Positions 38,501 through 50,292 of a DNA stretch of 64,000 nucleotides are shown piece by piece (the stretch's first letter is position 1; each line of letters starts with the position of its first letter). Where the stretch lies: NCBI GenBank assembly GCA_011319805.1, contig SJRY01000250.1:496001-560000 (forward strand). Direction: 5' to 3'. The translations under genes were made by a program, and so were the position numbers. The notes beneath the pieces are model-generated. The model searched no databases. It was not told where the DNA came from and saw nothing but the letters and a program-made list of their open reading frames with translations. The stretch comes from Macrocybe gigantea. Its lineage: Eukaryota; Basidiomycota; Agaricomycetes; Agaricales; Callistosporiaceae.

Positions 38501-40242
38501 AAACTTTTCCCGCCTCAGATATGTACATCGCGCTGCCATGTAATAGTAGAAGCCCGGATGCTGAAGGGCATGGCTTGGATTCAAGCCGACCGACATGAGA
38601 TACTCCATTTCAGCGGTGGTTGACCTCAAATTCCCGGAAGTATTGACAAGTGCTATTGAATTGTGGCTATTCGGCTTGTGGACTGGTAAGACGAGGGTTG
38701 ATCGTAGCCCGTGTTCCAGCAGCTCTGCCAGAACTCTGTGCCTATGCCAGATTTGTCGGCATACTTGGCATTAGAAAGGTAGAACGTACTGCCTGGCCGT
38801 CCAACTCCAAAACTCAAATGTTTCTTCTCCAATGCCCCAAGCCCGTGAAAATTCCGTGAATCTTCGAAGGTGGGCATGATGATGTGAAAGAGCGAGTGAA
38901 TGCTCGTTATTGTATAAATATAGTTTTAATATCTGTCGCTCTGTTGGATATAGCTTCTCTTTTCGTCAGTCAAGCGAAAAAAAAATGACTGACTTTGACA
39001 TTGACGCAATCGGCAAGAACCTTCGCTTCTGCCCATCGCTTCGTCCGAGGGGGTAACATTGCAGTTGAACCAAACATGTTCAGCAGCGTGGAATATGCAT
39101 CCTGATAATGTCTACATGGGCCAATAGAACCAACGGTGAATTCAGTCACTTCAGCTGCAGGTAAGAATACCGACTTTAAGGCAACCTCGTCTTCTCCTCG
39201 GAATTCGGCAAAGCAGGCCATCTTATACTCGTATCGTACAGTCCACCCTTCAGGTCGTAAAGGGCGTGCTATAGTTGGGCTGTGGCCAGAGGCCATCACT
39301 GAGTACGGTGTAACTTGTGAATGACGATTTCGTTTCCGGCGGACACGTTTGGAATGTGCAGTGTAGTAATCCAATGCGGGCTCGTACAGTGCTTGTTGAA
39401 GGCTTAAAGGCCATCAGAGGTTGTCCGATGTGAGAAGCATGGTGAGATGGATGTCACCTTTTCACAAACTCGTTTAACTCCTCCGGGCCGACAGGACTCA
39501 GGACGAAGAGAGCGGCCCGGGAATCGAGACCACTTTGCCTTCTTATGAACGTCAACCTTGCATCGAGCGCAGGATCGTCTAAAAGGTTTCATTGTTTCAT
39601 TATGTGGCGAGGACCCGGGATAGGTCGTGTCTCGGACGCACCTAGCAGCTTTCGGCTTGCCATCAAAACAACAGTCAGCTTGATATTACGTTCATTGGTA
39701 AGTTTTTTCCGCCGAGCAATCTCTGCTGCGAGAGCCGTGTCTTGTTTCCTCTCCTCCTGCTCTCTATGATGTTCTATATCCGCATTGGGAAGATCGGGTG
39801 GCGAACGTAGTGTGTGTTGGGACGGATGTTCGTATATACGCAGAAATAAGACGAACACAGACGGCACGAGTGTGGTATGCTTCCGAACCCAAATCGGGGC
39901 GATTACACCGTCTGGATATAGAGGCGATGAAGGTGTGAGAGGCGACAGCGGTGAATGAGCGACGGTCAACTTTGACTCATCCGTTGTCGATTTTCGAGGA
40001 GGGAAGCCGACTTCCTTACTTACAAGAACGACCTGGAAGGTCTTCAGCTTCTCGGGTTGCCAGATGGCTACTGTCCGTTGGGCTTGGAGGACATCCCGCA
40101 AACGTTGCACGAGTAGTTCAAAGTCCTGGGGGAGTTGAGAGGCCGTCACGTCTTGCAGTCTTGACTGTACATCTGGCTCGAGGCCTGCTACGAACATGAC
40201 CGGCGCAAGCTGCGCCAGCAGCTCCGGGGGGTAGGAGTTCAT
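35595..40242 (-). CDS. TRAPP complex subunit TRAPPC11 / foie gras homologue
   Basis: TRAPPC11 tethers vesicles in ER-Golgi traffic (TRAPP III). The N-terminus MNSYPPELLAQLAPVMFVAG and VRKHTTLVPSVFVLF opens exon 1 (40242-39642). Exons 39578-39458, 39402-39175, 39111-38994, 38932-38790, 38741-38480 and 38423 downward encode the foie-gras domain: YYTAHSKRVRRKRNRHSQ, TAMLPPRTKRWAEAKVL, LQHPGFYYYMAARC. The C-terminal Gryzun-type beta domains include LVDVLLQPTDTGDS-like and MECGHVSVPRIKV blocks, ending LVLPN. The gene has roughly 14-15 introns; one near 36425-36440 holds an A-run. Two single-base losses are needed: about 37221 (before STWWRSFNPPK) and about 36187 (before FDERVIPSAG). Gene identity is firm, exact middle exons less so. 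Confidence 0.88.
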
Positions 40243-40381
40243 TCAAGTCAATGTCGAAACAAGAACAGCGTTTGAAGATGACTGCTACAACCGAGATTTA
40301 CATAATCTGGCGTCCCCTTACTGGTTTGCAAACGCTCAAAGCTACTTAGACTTATTGATACATACTAAGATAACTGAAGGA

Positions 40382-40776
40382 CTAGTACATCTCCAAACTC
40401 ATGCCGTCGTGGATCTCATAATCTGCCAAGGTGATGTGGTCCTTATAGATCGTATACCTGCCGAGAACAGACCGGCATTGGCAAGCGTCAATCAAGTCAG
40501 GGAGATAATTACCCACCATTTCTTTAGTTGAATCTTGGTATGATCAGTACCGGTTTGAGCAGCGATGAGTTTCTTCAGATCGCCCACGGTGTCATCTGGG
40601 CTGCATTTGACTCTAACTGGAGGGCTTCGTCAGCAAAGATTGAAGACGGGTCCTGCTAGACTGTGAATGGACAGACCCTTGCGACCAAGTCGATCGTTGG
40701 CGATCACCTAGTTAAGAAGAGTCAGCACCACGAAGGATAGACAATGGCACGCTTATTTCACCTCAATCAAAGGCAT
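40382..40776 (-). CDS. HUB1: Ubiquitin-like modifier Hub1/UBL5
   Basis: Hub1 binds spliceosomal Snu66 and affects splice-site choice. Four tiny exons (minus) 40776-40762, 40707-40677, 40616-40517, 40457-40382; total 222 nt, 73 residues, exactly the family length. The sequence is nearly all diagnostic: [55 protein letters not shown] and [11 protein letters not shown]. The usual Hub1 end carries a double tyrosine; here the protein stops after a single Tyr. Introns are 54-60 nt. The exons are too short to appear as independent ORFs. Confidence 0.95.
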
Positions 40777-41024
40777 TTGGATGGAGAGAGTGTGACAACA
40801 AGATTGGTTCGTAACAGAAATCGATTCCAAATCCGAGGGGGTATATTACAGGTTGCTTACGTAAGGAATGCAGTCGATATATACAAGGGGTATCCTTCGT
40901 CGTCGTTATCCTGTCAGTATCAGCTTGCCATCATCTTCAGTAGCTGCTATGATGGTGGTGATGTGATGGTGTCTGCGGGTCACGATTACCATATGCCGCG
41001 TTCAAAGGTTTTCACAGGTCAGAC

Positions 41025-41765
41025 TCACCGACGGACGCCACAGCAATAACAAGCTCTAGCAGACAGGAACAAGACCGCAAGCCACGTAGCAATGACGGCA
41101 CCCAAGACCATCCATACGGCGTCGCCCCACGCAACAGCGAAATGCAAGTCTGGCACCTGTGCGAGAGCGTTTCTCGCAACGATAACTAAGGCTAGATCGA
41201 TAGCAAAGACGACTGTGCCGACGATGGCGGACACTATAGCGACAAGGAGGGTGATAATGGCCATAGCATGAGAAGCCAAAAAGAGGGACATGAAAAAGCC
41301 GAGGAAGGCGAAGGCGGCTGCTATGGGATGTAGAATGAGGATGAACAGCAAGCCTCTCTCAATCGCCTGCACAACTGCAGGTGGCACAGTAACCAAGTGA
41401 TTGATCTCTGGAGGGACTTGATAACCAAGTTGGGGCCCAAAGCAGACGCCATTGTTCGTGACCAGCGTCGGTTGGTTGAGCACGCTACACGGGACGACAC
41501 TAAGAATTCGGAAATCATGAATGGAGTTGAAGACGCGAACGAACCTGGATGCGCATACGCCCCATACACCGAATCGGAGTTCGGTGGCAAGGCTCGTCGC
41601 CGGCTGTCCTGTAGAGGTGGATTGGACCTGCAATATATAAACAGGCTTAAGGATAGGCAAAGACACAGCGACCAGGAGAAAAAGAATGAAAGCGGTGAGG
41701 AGGAGGGCAAAGGATATGGATGAGACGACGCGATGCCTTGCGAGGGGGCGATGATGATCCTTCAT
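41025..41765 (-). CDS. Rim9/PalI-like (SUR7 family) four-TM membrane protein
   Basis: Exons (minus) 41765-41545 and 41484-41025; 681 nt, 226 residues. The start MKDHHRPLARHRVVSSIS precedes TM1 (FALLLTAFILFLLVAVSLPI). An extracellular loop has FGVWGVCAS and NGVCFGPQLGYQVPPEIN, the SUR7/PalI pattern of a conserved FGVxGxC and a second Cys before a GY. Three more TM segments and CYCCG follow. PalI/Rim9 assists plasma-membrane localisation of the alkaline-pH sensor in the Rim pathway. The final codons end exactly at a good GTGAGT donor, so a further spliced tail with a DDEGYPLY-like sequence is possible. It is divergent from the seven-TM gene at 41902. Confidence 0.65.
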   Translation of the reverse strand: MKDHHRPLARHRVVSSISFALLLTAFILFLLVAVSLPILKPVYILQVQSTSTGQPATSLATELRFGVWGVCASRFVRVFNSIHDFRILSVVPCSVLNQPTLVTNNGVCFGPQLGYQVPPEINHLVTVPPAVVQAIERGLLFILILHPIAAAFAFLGFFMSLFLASHAMAIITLLVAIVSAIVGTVVFAIDLALVIVARNALAQVPDLHFAVAWGDAVWMVLGAVIATWLAVLFLSARACYCCGVRR

Positions 41766-41901
41766 GATCAAGTACCATCGTTCCTGAGCATTACTTACTT
41801 TGACGGACTGTGGACAGAGAAGTACGATTATGTAATCAACCAACACTACCTCTTACAACTTCAAAAAGCCTTGGCATCGCTGCTGGCATGTTCAAGCCAC
41901 C
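41766..41901. promoter_or_regulatory. 136-bp bidirectional promoter region of the Rim9-like/Rra1-like pair
   Basis: Start codons of two divergent membrane-protein genes are separated by 136 bp. No clear TATA or GCCARG-type PacC site is recognised in it. Confidence 0.5.
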
Positions 41902-43681
41902 ATGCTCCTCACCCTCGTCTCCTTTCTCCTCCTTCTACTCCCGGTCGGTGCACAGAACAATTCCTCAACCGCCGAGTACGTCGTTTACCTTCCTTTCAAC
42001 CTATCCGATCTCATATCCAGTCCAGGTTCGACATTGACCCCTACCTGCAATATCGTCCACCCTTCGCACGGTCTTTGCCCGTCCAGATCCTCCTTACTGG
42101 CATCGTTCTCACTCTTGTCGCCGTACTGTTCATACACCTCATATTTACTGCCCAATATCATTGGCCTCTCGCCCCTGTCAATTATGTCCTTCAGCTATCA
42201 GGAGTAACCACTCTCCTTATCTCCCTCATCGCGACTCTCCATGTAGTGCTCTCAGCCACTCTTGCCGAAAGCGAAAAATGGCCCTACATGCTCAGCTACA
42301 TAGCGGTGAATGTCCCACCACTCGATCTCGATCTCGAATACGACGGCTGGAGCATTGCCGAGCGAGCAACTTGGCTCGTCATGAATGCGTCCACTTCTGG
42401 TTTGATCCAAGTGAGCCTAGGATTTAACGGTGCCATCGGATTCGAACAAATCTTGATTTGTTTCCTGTCCCACAGATAACCCATATACAGTTTCTTACTC
42501 TTCTCTATCCGTCCCGATTGGAAGGCAGACTCATCTTTGCGCTTCTTGGTTAGCAGCTAATCATCATCTTGTCGCTTTTTATTCCGACGCCCTCCCTAGG
42601 TCCGCTAGCAATCGTTGCTGCTGTGATGCAGCTCCTTCCTATAAATGGAAGCCCAAGTGTCGTACTAATAGCATCCGCTGTTCGAAATGTCTGCAACGCA
42701 ACACTTTCTTTGCTGTTCACAGCCGCCCTGCTTATATGGGGCCTCCTTGTAAATAGGAAGCAGGCTTGGCGGACTGACGGCGGTACTGCCGCCTTTGGTT
42801 GTGCCGCGGTATTGCTCGCCCTTGTCAGTACTGCTCTCAACTTCTTGTACGTTCCGCGGGAGGAAGAGTATGTTTGGCTACCTAGTCTTATGTGGGCTGT
42901 CATCCTCTGGCAGAGTTTCCTTGGCTGGTGGTGGTGGGTAGGTGCTGGTAGTGGGGCCGGTTTGGCAGGTGACGATCTGGAAGAGCGGCTTAAACGGAGG
43001 GCGAAGAGGCAATCCAAGAAACAGGAAGCCCGAGAACGACGACGAGAAACGAGACAAAAAGCAAAGAACGTTTTCAAAGGCGTCACAAGTGCTTTTACCA
43101 GAGATCATGCGAAAGCGCAAACTCCTTCGACAGTCCGAAAACTCGAGACTATCACGTCCCGGACGGAACCATCCCCCACTCTCCCCCCTTTGTCGCCGAC
43201 GACTTCCTCAACCCCGAGCTTCGCTGCGTTCAGTGGCTCTTCGATTGCAACAACTCACAACCTACCTCGTCTTCTGCCGGCCATCCTTCGGCGCTGGTAT
43301 GCCTCTCTACGTTACGCTCACATAGCAGCGGCCCGACAGCAAGCTGTGGAGCGCGCCGAGAGAATCAGAGAGCTTGACCGCGACGGGGTTGCGAACCTCC
43401 AGACAGGATGGGGGCTTGGAAGTTTCGGGTGGAGATTACGAAGAGATACCCTGCCAGAGAGCCGGAATCCAGATTCTGAATCGCGCGAAAGGACCGTTTG
43501 GACAATGTCCCAACTCACGGTCGTGGACCAACAGTCTCGAATGCCCGATGAACAAGGGAACCGAAAGACACAGGACATCCCTAGAACAGCACACCCAGTC
43601 GAGAATACGCCATCACCGTCAATATGGTGGTGGGGTCCTCTGGCCCGATGGCGGCTACAAGATTCTACAACTTATCGATGA
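41902..43681 (+). CDS. Seven-TM Rra1/PalH-like candidate pH sensor
   Basis: Exons 41902-41975, 42026-42410, 42476-42548, 42600-43681; total 1614 nt, 537 residues, in frame. A signal peptide (MLLTLVSFLLLLLPVGAQ) and a short glycosylatable ectodomain (NNSSTAEFDIDPYLQY) are followed by about seven hydrophobic segments, e.g. QILLTGIVLTLVAVLFIHLI and LPSLMWAVILWQSFLGWWWW. A loop reads QITHIQFLTLLYPSRLEGR, reminiscent of the PalH/Rim21 TQxQTLxRLFPR block. The cytosolic tail starts with a strongly charged stretch (EERLKRRAKRQSKKQEARER) and is Ser/Pro-rich after that. Cryptococcus Rra1 has this topology and a charged tail needed for Rim signalling. Homology is inferred from topology and context, not from a search. 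Confidence 0.5.
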
Positions 43682-43889
43682 CGCTGTCTCTGTATTTCTT
43701 GGCTTTTCTTGGGTTTTGCTCTTTGATTCTCATCGGCATATCTGTTATCTGCAACATGTGTGTATAAGTATTTATGTAACGCTATCTTACCATACTTCCA
43801 CGTAGTCACTCCTCCAACACGGATAAGCCGAAACAAACTCATGTTCATGCGCTAGACAGATGACGAAGACAAAACATCAGATATCATCG

Positions 43890-45596
43890 TTATAAATTGA
43901 CCTTCCTGGGCTGCTCCTCCCTCGGAAATTGAATTTTTCCTGCTGCCCAGTCCCTGATCAGAACTCCTGCAATTGCCGTATCTGGAGGCAGACGGATTGG
44001 CTCTTCCGCCGATGTACTGTTTTCTGCTTTCTCTGCAACTGGATTCGCCTGGAAATGGTTCAAATCGGTCGACTGCTCCTTCTTCCTAAACTCAGGTCGT
44101 CCATTTTTCTCTCCAATCGGGTGGCCAAGGACGTCGAAAATTTCTTCGCGCGTAAACCACCGCGCGTCTGTGTGTAGCGCGTTCGCCATTTCCAGCGCAT
44201 AAAAACTAACTGAAGGAAATTTCACACACCTACGAGCTCATTATCGAGGTCCGTGCGAATTGGCTGGGACGCATCCGCCCTAGAGTAAAACCCAACCATC
44301 AAGTTAGCTGGGTAGGGCTAGATTCGGTGTACGTCAGGTATATATTCCCCAGGGGCATATGGCACAAAAACGTACCCATGGCTGTCCGGAGTGGTATTTA
44401 GCATCCCAGACCGTCACTCCAGCTTCTTCCCACATCTCGCGGACGACGGCGTCTTCAAAGCTTTCTCCTGGTTCCACAAATCCTGCCAATGCGGAATAAA
44501 ACCTGCCAGGAAATCGTTTCTATGTCGGAAGAAAGGAGTGAAATTAGGACTTTTGAGTCAGTTGATATGAGTGGCTTACGCCTCTCCCCAGCAGGACCTT
44601 CTCCCCCGTGGAGTCCACCGCTAACATGATAACGACTGGGTCTGTTCTCGGATGACAGAAATTGTGAAGTCCTTTGCTATGGATTGACTGAGTACCTTAG
44701 TTGTCAAGAGTCGACCGGGAATTTACCTCGACAAGCATGGTTTCTGGCCAGCATTTTCAGCCCAGGGCAATAACGAGGAGCATGCTAGTTTCCACCCTCC
44801 CCACATGGAATATGCACGCCGGCCACAACCTGGACAGAACTTCATCACACCAAGGTCATAGCGAGCACTCTGAGAATATCGAAAGAAATATTCTGACTTT
44901 ATTACGCAAATTCCAGTCCGTTAAGCTCCTCGCCTCAGCGAAGATGGCACCAGTGAACCTATCGAGACCGGTCATAAGCACTCGAGGTTCACACCATGTT
45001 GGAACTTCGCCGCGCTGTCCAAGAGAAGAAGCCTTTAAAACTTCATCGAGTTGTTCGGTCGTCAATTCGAGGTCTGCAACGTCCATAGCAAAGTAGGGTG
45101 TTCCCTTCAGATTCGCAAGAGCAGCTTCCGGATTCGCGAACTCTGCTGATGGCAAAGCTCCCGTTTCGGATGATGGTTCATGAACACCCAGAAAGACGAC
45201 GGGTACACCCAGGTGCCGCGCACCCTCCGTTTGTTTCCCGTCGCCGGGGTTGGGAGCTAAATCACCTTCGTTCTGCCCCTGACCGAAATACGGTTCCTGT
45301 CCTAAGAATGGCTTAACATCTTCGGTTGTGAGGATTGCGATCGACTGCTTAGGGGATGAATCAGCTGGAACTGGGGCCATGAGGGGCTGCCCCAAGTTAA
45401 AAAGTAACCAGCGGCCATCCTGCGATTTGATCATAGCGTTCAGGAATACATGGGAGGTCCTAAGCCAGGCCATGCGGTTGAGCGGTGACCCGGCGAACAT
45501 ATTGACATGTACCCTGCAAGTACTCAGTACACGAATCAAGTTTCTAGCTACAGAATGTGCTCACATCTCAGTCATCTTGAGTACGTTAGAGAACAT
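43890..45596 (-). CDS. NPY1: NADH pyrophosphatase, Nudix (NUDT12/Npy1-like)
   Basis: Hydrolyses NAD(P)H to NMNH and AMP, and decaps NAD-capped RNA in NUDT12 relatives. Exons (minus) 45596-45565, 45513-44898, 44839-44727, 44676-44580, 44519-44376, 44317-44230, 44167-43890; total 1368 nt, 455 residues, in frame. N-terminal NMFAGSPLNRMAWLRTS, then ARSLTDWNLRNKFCPGCG with the zinc-binding cysteines, then CHPRTDPVVIMLAVD. A perfect Nudix box spans GFVEPGESFEDAVVRE plus MWEEAGV, and SGQPWPYPANLMVGF is the SQPWPFP motif of NADH pyrophosphatases. The C-terminus ends VNL, not an obvious PTS1, though yeast Npy1 is peroxisomal. An alternative in-frame start lies at 45575. Confidence 0.94.
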
Positions 45597-45851
45597 CTTA
45601 TGAAGCAGGACTTAGCGGCCTATATAGGATCCGGCCATCTAATCGTCCGGTCATTACGGCCCGTCGAAATCAGGGCCAAAAAAGGACAACTCAATTTGCT
45701 TGAAATACAGTACTCACACATAAACAAGCAAAGCATCCCACGTCGACATCTTTACTCACGGCATTGAGTCGAGCCTGCTCTGGAATGTACGTATATTGAA
45801 GTAACAGAAGTCAGAATGCATAACATGTGACTCTAGTGTCCAGCTGTGAAT

Positions 45852-47026
45852 TCAGTTTGAGTTGTGATGGTATGAATAGCTGTCAATGAGGACAAGACAA
45901 TTGTACAAGCCCTCGAGAAATTGAGCACAGCGTTATACCTGGTACACGTCAGCACGTTGAGATGATCCAATGCCATGGGCCATACCAGTTGGTAACCGAC
46001 GCCGACAAATTGCAAAAGCCTGTTTAGATTCTTATCCCTGTCGTTTGTAACGCAAGGAAGGTCATAGTCATGCATCAATGCTTCGCATGCATTCTCTGGA
46101 TGTCAAAAATCAGAATTATGTCAAAAGCTCGTTGCCGTGGGTAGACAAACAGAAACACCATCAAGGAGGAACAATTCCCGAAGCGTGTCTGGGAACTGTT
46201 TGCTCAGTTCGCCATTTCTCATGTACACGGCGGATAATCTATCATCCGGCCTTTCTGCGCTGAGGTTTGAATTGAGGCGACGGCTTTCCCTATGGGCGTA
46301 TTTACAGCAGGAGCGAATAGCAAAGATACGGTTACTCACCAATTGTGCAGTTCTTTTTCAGCGCTTTCGATTTCTTTTTGGCACCGAACGAGATCATCTT
46401 GAACATCGAGGTGCATATAATTCTGCAGATATTTGTCGATCTCCTCTATTACCAGTGCATCAATATCTTTCTCGATCTCCGTTTGAGCTGGAAGCAGTCA
46501 TCAATCATAGCATGGAGGAGGAACAGTAAACTACTTGTATTCCGACCTCGTTGCTTCAGGTCATTAAATATATCTCTCTGCATTAGACCGTCGAGTATAC
46601 CTGTTTTGAGCCGTTAGGGCTAAGAGAAAGGAAAGGTAAACATCCAGTGCAACAAACCATGAAGTTCTGCAATTCCATGCAAGGTCAAACGGTCTTGTTC
46701 TCTCAGCCGTTCCCGCAACCTGTATTATTCAGTAAGATTAGGAGATAATGTCATCTTATACGACCCACTTATTGATTTCTCCGGCAGATTCTAACTCTCC
46801 GAGCGCTGCGATCTGCAAGGTCTGATTGTGGAGAAAATCATAAGATGTCTACGGGTGGCATTCGTAAGCCGTTATACGGAGTATAGCAAGCTCATCCTAC
46901 GGCCAGCGATTGGGAGGCTTCTCTCAGGCTGTTGAAGAGTTCTTTGGTGGTGACAAATTCCAGATTCGAAGAGAAATTACTGCAGTCTCGGAGGCGGTTG
47001 TGCGATTTTTCATCGTTAGTTGCCAT
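45852..47026 (-). CDS. Hypothetical coiled-coil protein, eight exons
   Basis: Not recognised. Eight exons from ATG 47026 to stop 45852 join in frame (about 253 residues): MATNDEKSHNRLRDCSN, then helical acidic segments IAALGELESAGEIN, LRERLREQDRLTLHGIAELH, EIEKDIDALVIEEIDKYLQN and CQKEIESAEKELHNWESRRL. A C-terminal part reads FPDTLRELFLLDEN and LLQFVGVGYQLVWPMALDHL. Heptad-like spacing suggests a coiled coil in the middle. No signal peptide or TM segment. The consistent exon phases and coding quality argue that it is real. It has the look of a small structural or complex subunit (kinetochore, spindle or HAUS-type), but I cannot assign it. Confidence 0.65.
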
Positions 47027-47297
47027 TGTGAACAGTCGTCTGAACTCCGCATTGCATTATACATTTTAAGATACACGCAGCGTCAACGTGTCAGAGTGCA
47101 CGCTGAGGGAGCATGGACTCGAAGCAAGTTATCTAAGAGAGGGGAAATATCAGTTACGTCTCGTCTATAAACCAATTATCTATATTATAGTAGGATATCC
47201 ACGCCTGTCGTAGTCAATGATCCTCAATGCTTTGAATACGGAGTAGTGACACAGACCATAGGATAAGTAAAAAAAAATATGCTTTATTATCCAACAT

Positions 47298-50088
47298 CTA
47301 TCGATGCAGAGGTTCGGGAACAGGCGAGACGGGCCTTTCCCCGGATGCAGTGTTCAATTGCGCAGCCATCAGAGCTCGGAAACGCGAATTTTCGCGATCA
47401 ACCTGGAATTGCCGCATGAGAAGTGCACCCTATGAAAGAAAACAAAAACTGACTAGCTGGCGGAAAGTGCCGCTCTCCACAATTTTGCCATCTGCGAGGC
47501 AAAGATATTTCGGACGGATTATCGCATTGAGAACAGAAACTTACCCTCTAGCACGACTATGCGCTCGGCACGCGCGATGGTGGATAGTCTGTGTGCGACA
47601 AACAAACAAGTGGTCTGTCTGGATTGTAAGATTTTGTCAACTGCATCATTGACCTGTCGTTAACAATCACATGGGTGTGCATTAATTGTATAGATTCATT
47701 TATTCATGGCATGAACCTTACTCTGCGTTCCGATGTGGCATCCAATGAGCTCGTGGCTTCATCCAATGCCAAGATCGCAGGTTTTTTGAGCAATGCACGA
47801 GCAATGGCTAGTCGTTGCCTTTGTCCGCCACTCAAGCTTAACCTACCGACTTCGGAGAGATCAGACAATGATGAAGGCAATTAGGCAAGAACTCACTCTC
47901 AGTGTCAAAGCCTTTTGGCATACCCCAAACAAATTCGCAATTAGCCTCCCGGGCAGCTTCTTCAATTTGTTCTCGAGTTGCACCAGGATTTCCATATGCG
48001 ATGTTGGAAGCGATAGTTCCTCTGAAAAGCACTGGATCTTGCGGAACAATACCAATGACCTGACGCCATGATGACGTTGTGAAATCCCGTATGTCTGTTT
48101 CAGCGTCAAGATACAACTCTGACGTTCACAGGCGAGATGCAGACCTTGACCATCGAAAGTAATTTTCCCTTTGATAGGATCGTAGTATCGCATGAGAAGA
48201 GAATGTATGGAGGATTTGCCCCCGCCGCTCTTCCCTCTAATATCGACAGGCTTAGAATTAGCAGACAGAGTCCTGAGATCGGTCTTACACGATAGCAACG
48301 CTCTCGCCGACACCAATTTCTAAATTGAAGTCCTTCAATATCTGGACGCCTTTGCGACTAGGGTATTCAAAATAGATGTTTTCGAACTTGACAGGGCCAC
48401 GACGATTATGCGAGACAGATGCACCTGCATCATATGGTATGACCGGTTTGCGATCTAGCAAATCGAAGATACGAGAACCAGCGCCTATGCCACGCATAAT
48501 GGATGACTAGAAGGATGTTATGACTCAAGCCATATATACTCTGACAATAAAACAACCCACGAAAAACGACCTAGGGGATGATCAGTACAAAGTGAGAGGA
48601 CCACAACTGGCATTCACTGACGTGAGCATTTGCAACCACTACCAACATAGACAGTGTACAGCAGAAGGCTGGTCAAGTCGCCGACCGATATTTCACCATG
48701 TGAGACAAGACTGCCACCTGCATTACATTAAATAAGGCGAAAGGTCATCGGCAAGACTGGCAACGACCTACCGTAACCTAATAAAGCTAATAGTGTTACA
48801 TTGCCACTCCACCCTGTGCTGCCAAAGAAGATGCCGCTGGCAATGGCTTCCTTGCGAGCAAGGGCTAGCACGGCCATTACTCGTTCGTGAAATTTCTTTT
48901 CTTCCTGTGGAGCAGCATTGAAAGCTTGCACGGTTCTTAAAGCGGATAGCGCTTCTGTTGCCACCTAACAATAGCAAGCTGAGGAATTACAAGAATAGAG
49001 GAGATGACTTAGTTGACCTTTGTCATTTCTCCGACCGATTCTTGGGTCTTATTCGACAACTGCTTCAAATACCGACCATAAAACACCTAGGCGTCGCATG
49101 ACGTAAATAGAGCAAGTATCAGATTGTAAGATTTGAAAACGCACAGCTCCAAGAGAAACAGGGGGTACAACGGCCAGCATCAAGAGAGTCAAGGTGGGGG
49201 AAAGATAGAACATTGCACCGACTACGCGCCAAGAACATGAGAAAGTGCAATTGCGGACCGTAGATGAAACCATGACTTACGTCCGACTGATGACATCACA
49301 ATCGAACGCAGTCCATCTGAAAGATTTTGTGTTACGCTTGGGAGGAACTTTAGCAGGGCATCCTAGGAGCTTTCGGCTAACGCAAACCTCTCGCCAACGA
49401 TACTACTATCGACGCTCAATCTGCTGAGAACATCGCCTTCTCCTCGCTCGACAAACTCGACTTCCTGCTTCAATGCAGCGGCATATGTCCTCTCACGGAG
49501 CCGTGCGACAATCCGTTGACCAGCCATTTTCATCAGGAACGCACGACCAGCATTCGCGACCGCTCCCGTTGTGAATAGGGCGAGTAGGCCCACGGACGCT
49601 TGCCATACAGAAAGGCCAAAGGGTATATGCTGTTTCGGGAATAGGTGCCTGGATGAAAAGAATTGGAAGAGGGAGCTCACCGGATCCGTGGCAGCGAAGA
49701 AATCGATGAGCTTTCCGATCGTGAACGGAATGCTCATAGAAACAGAAGAGGAAACGAGAAGCAGGCCGACAGCTATTAGCAGAGGCTTCTTCTCAGGTTT
49801 GGCGAGCAGAACAACTTTCTTGAACGAGGAAGCTGTCTGGGGGGTCTTGCCAAGAAAAGGGAACTTGGACAGTCCTGACGGCCTAGCATCTCGGACGACC
49901 TTCCGCTCAAAATTCGGGCTGGCAGGAGCGGGCCGCGTCGATTGGCATCGAAATAACTGAAGAATGGTGCGTTGATGCAGAGCCAGCCCACTGCTGGGCA
50001 TATGCACACCAGTGTACCTCATCTGGGAAAGTCTTATGGCCCCACAACCAAGCCGTGTAGAGAAGGTAGAGGGTACATAGCTGAGCAT
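47298..50088 (-). CDS. MDL1: Mitochondrial half-size ABC transporter, Mdl1/ABCB10-like
   Basis: Peptide exporter of the mitochondrial inner membrane. The start at 50088 gives a basic presequence ([20 protein letters not shown]). Then the six-TM domain: [60 protein letters not shown]. The nucleotide-binding domain has Walker [11 protein letters not shown]-loop [17 protein letters not shown], signature [18 protein letters not shown], Walker [14 protein letters not shown] and H-loop FVAHRLST. The C-terminus ends PVPEPLHR. There are many 45-60 nt introns, including a 10-nt exon at 48561-48570. One missing base near 48635 (YVGSG|LQMLT) is needed. About 205 bp separate it from the divergent lipase. 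Confidence 0.9.
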
Positions 50089-50292
50089 CGCCAGATCGTC
50101 GAGGGAGCCAGCGTTTGCGGAGTTACGGCCGCTCGGTGCTGAAGAAGCTGGAGAAAAGTTGGACAACCGGACCTAGTATAGCACGTGATTAGGATCTTAT
50201 CTTATCTCTTCAAGGTATGGGCGCTACCAATTATGTTCAAACGCAACCTCAATGGTCTGCGGTTCATCCCTAGGCCCAGTCAAATTGCTTCC

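Noticed and set aside
47570..47640. 24-nt intron near the MDL1 C-terminus
   Set aside because: A normal intron of about 52 nt ending one exon later gives the expected [13 protein letters not shown] tail.
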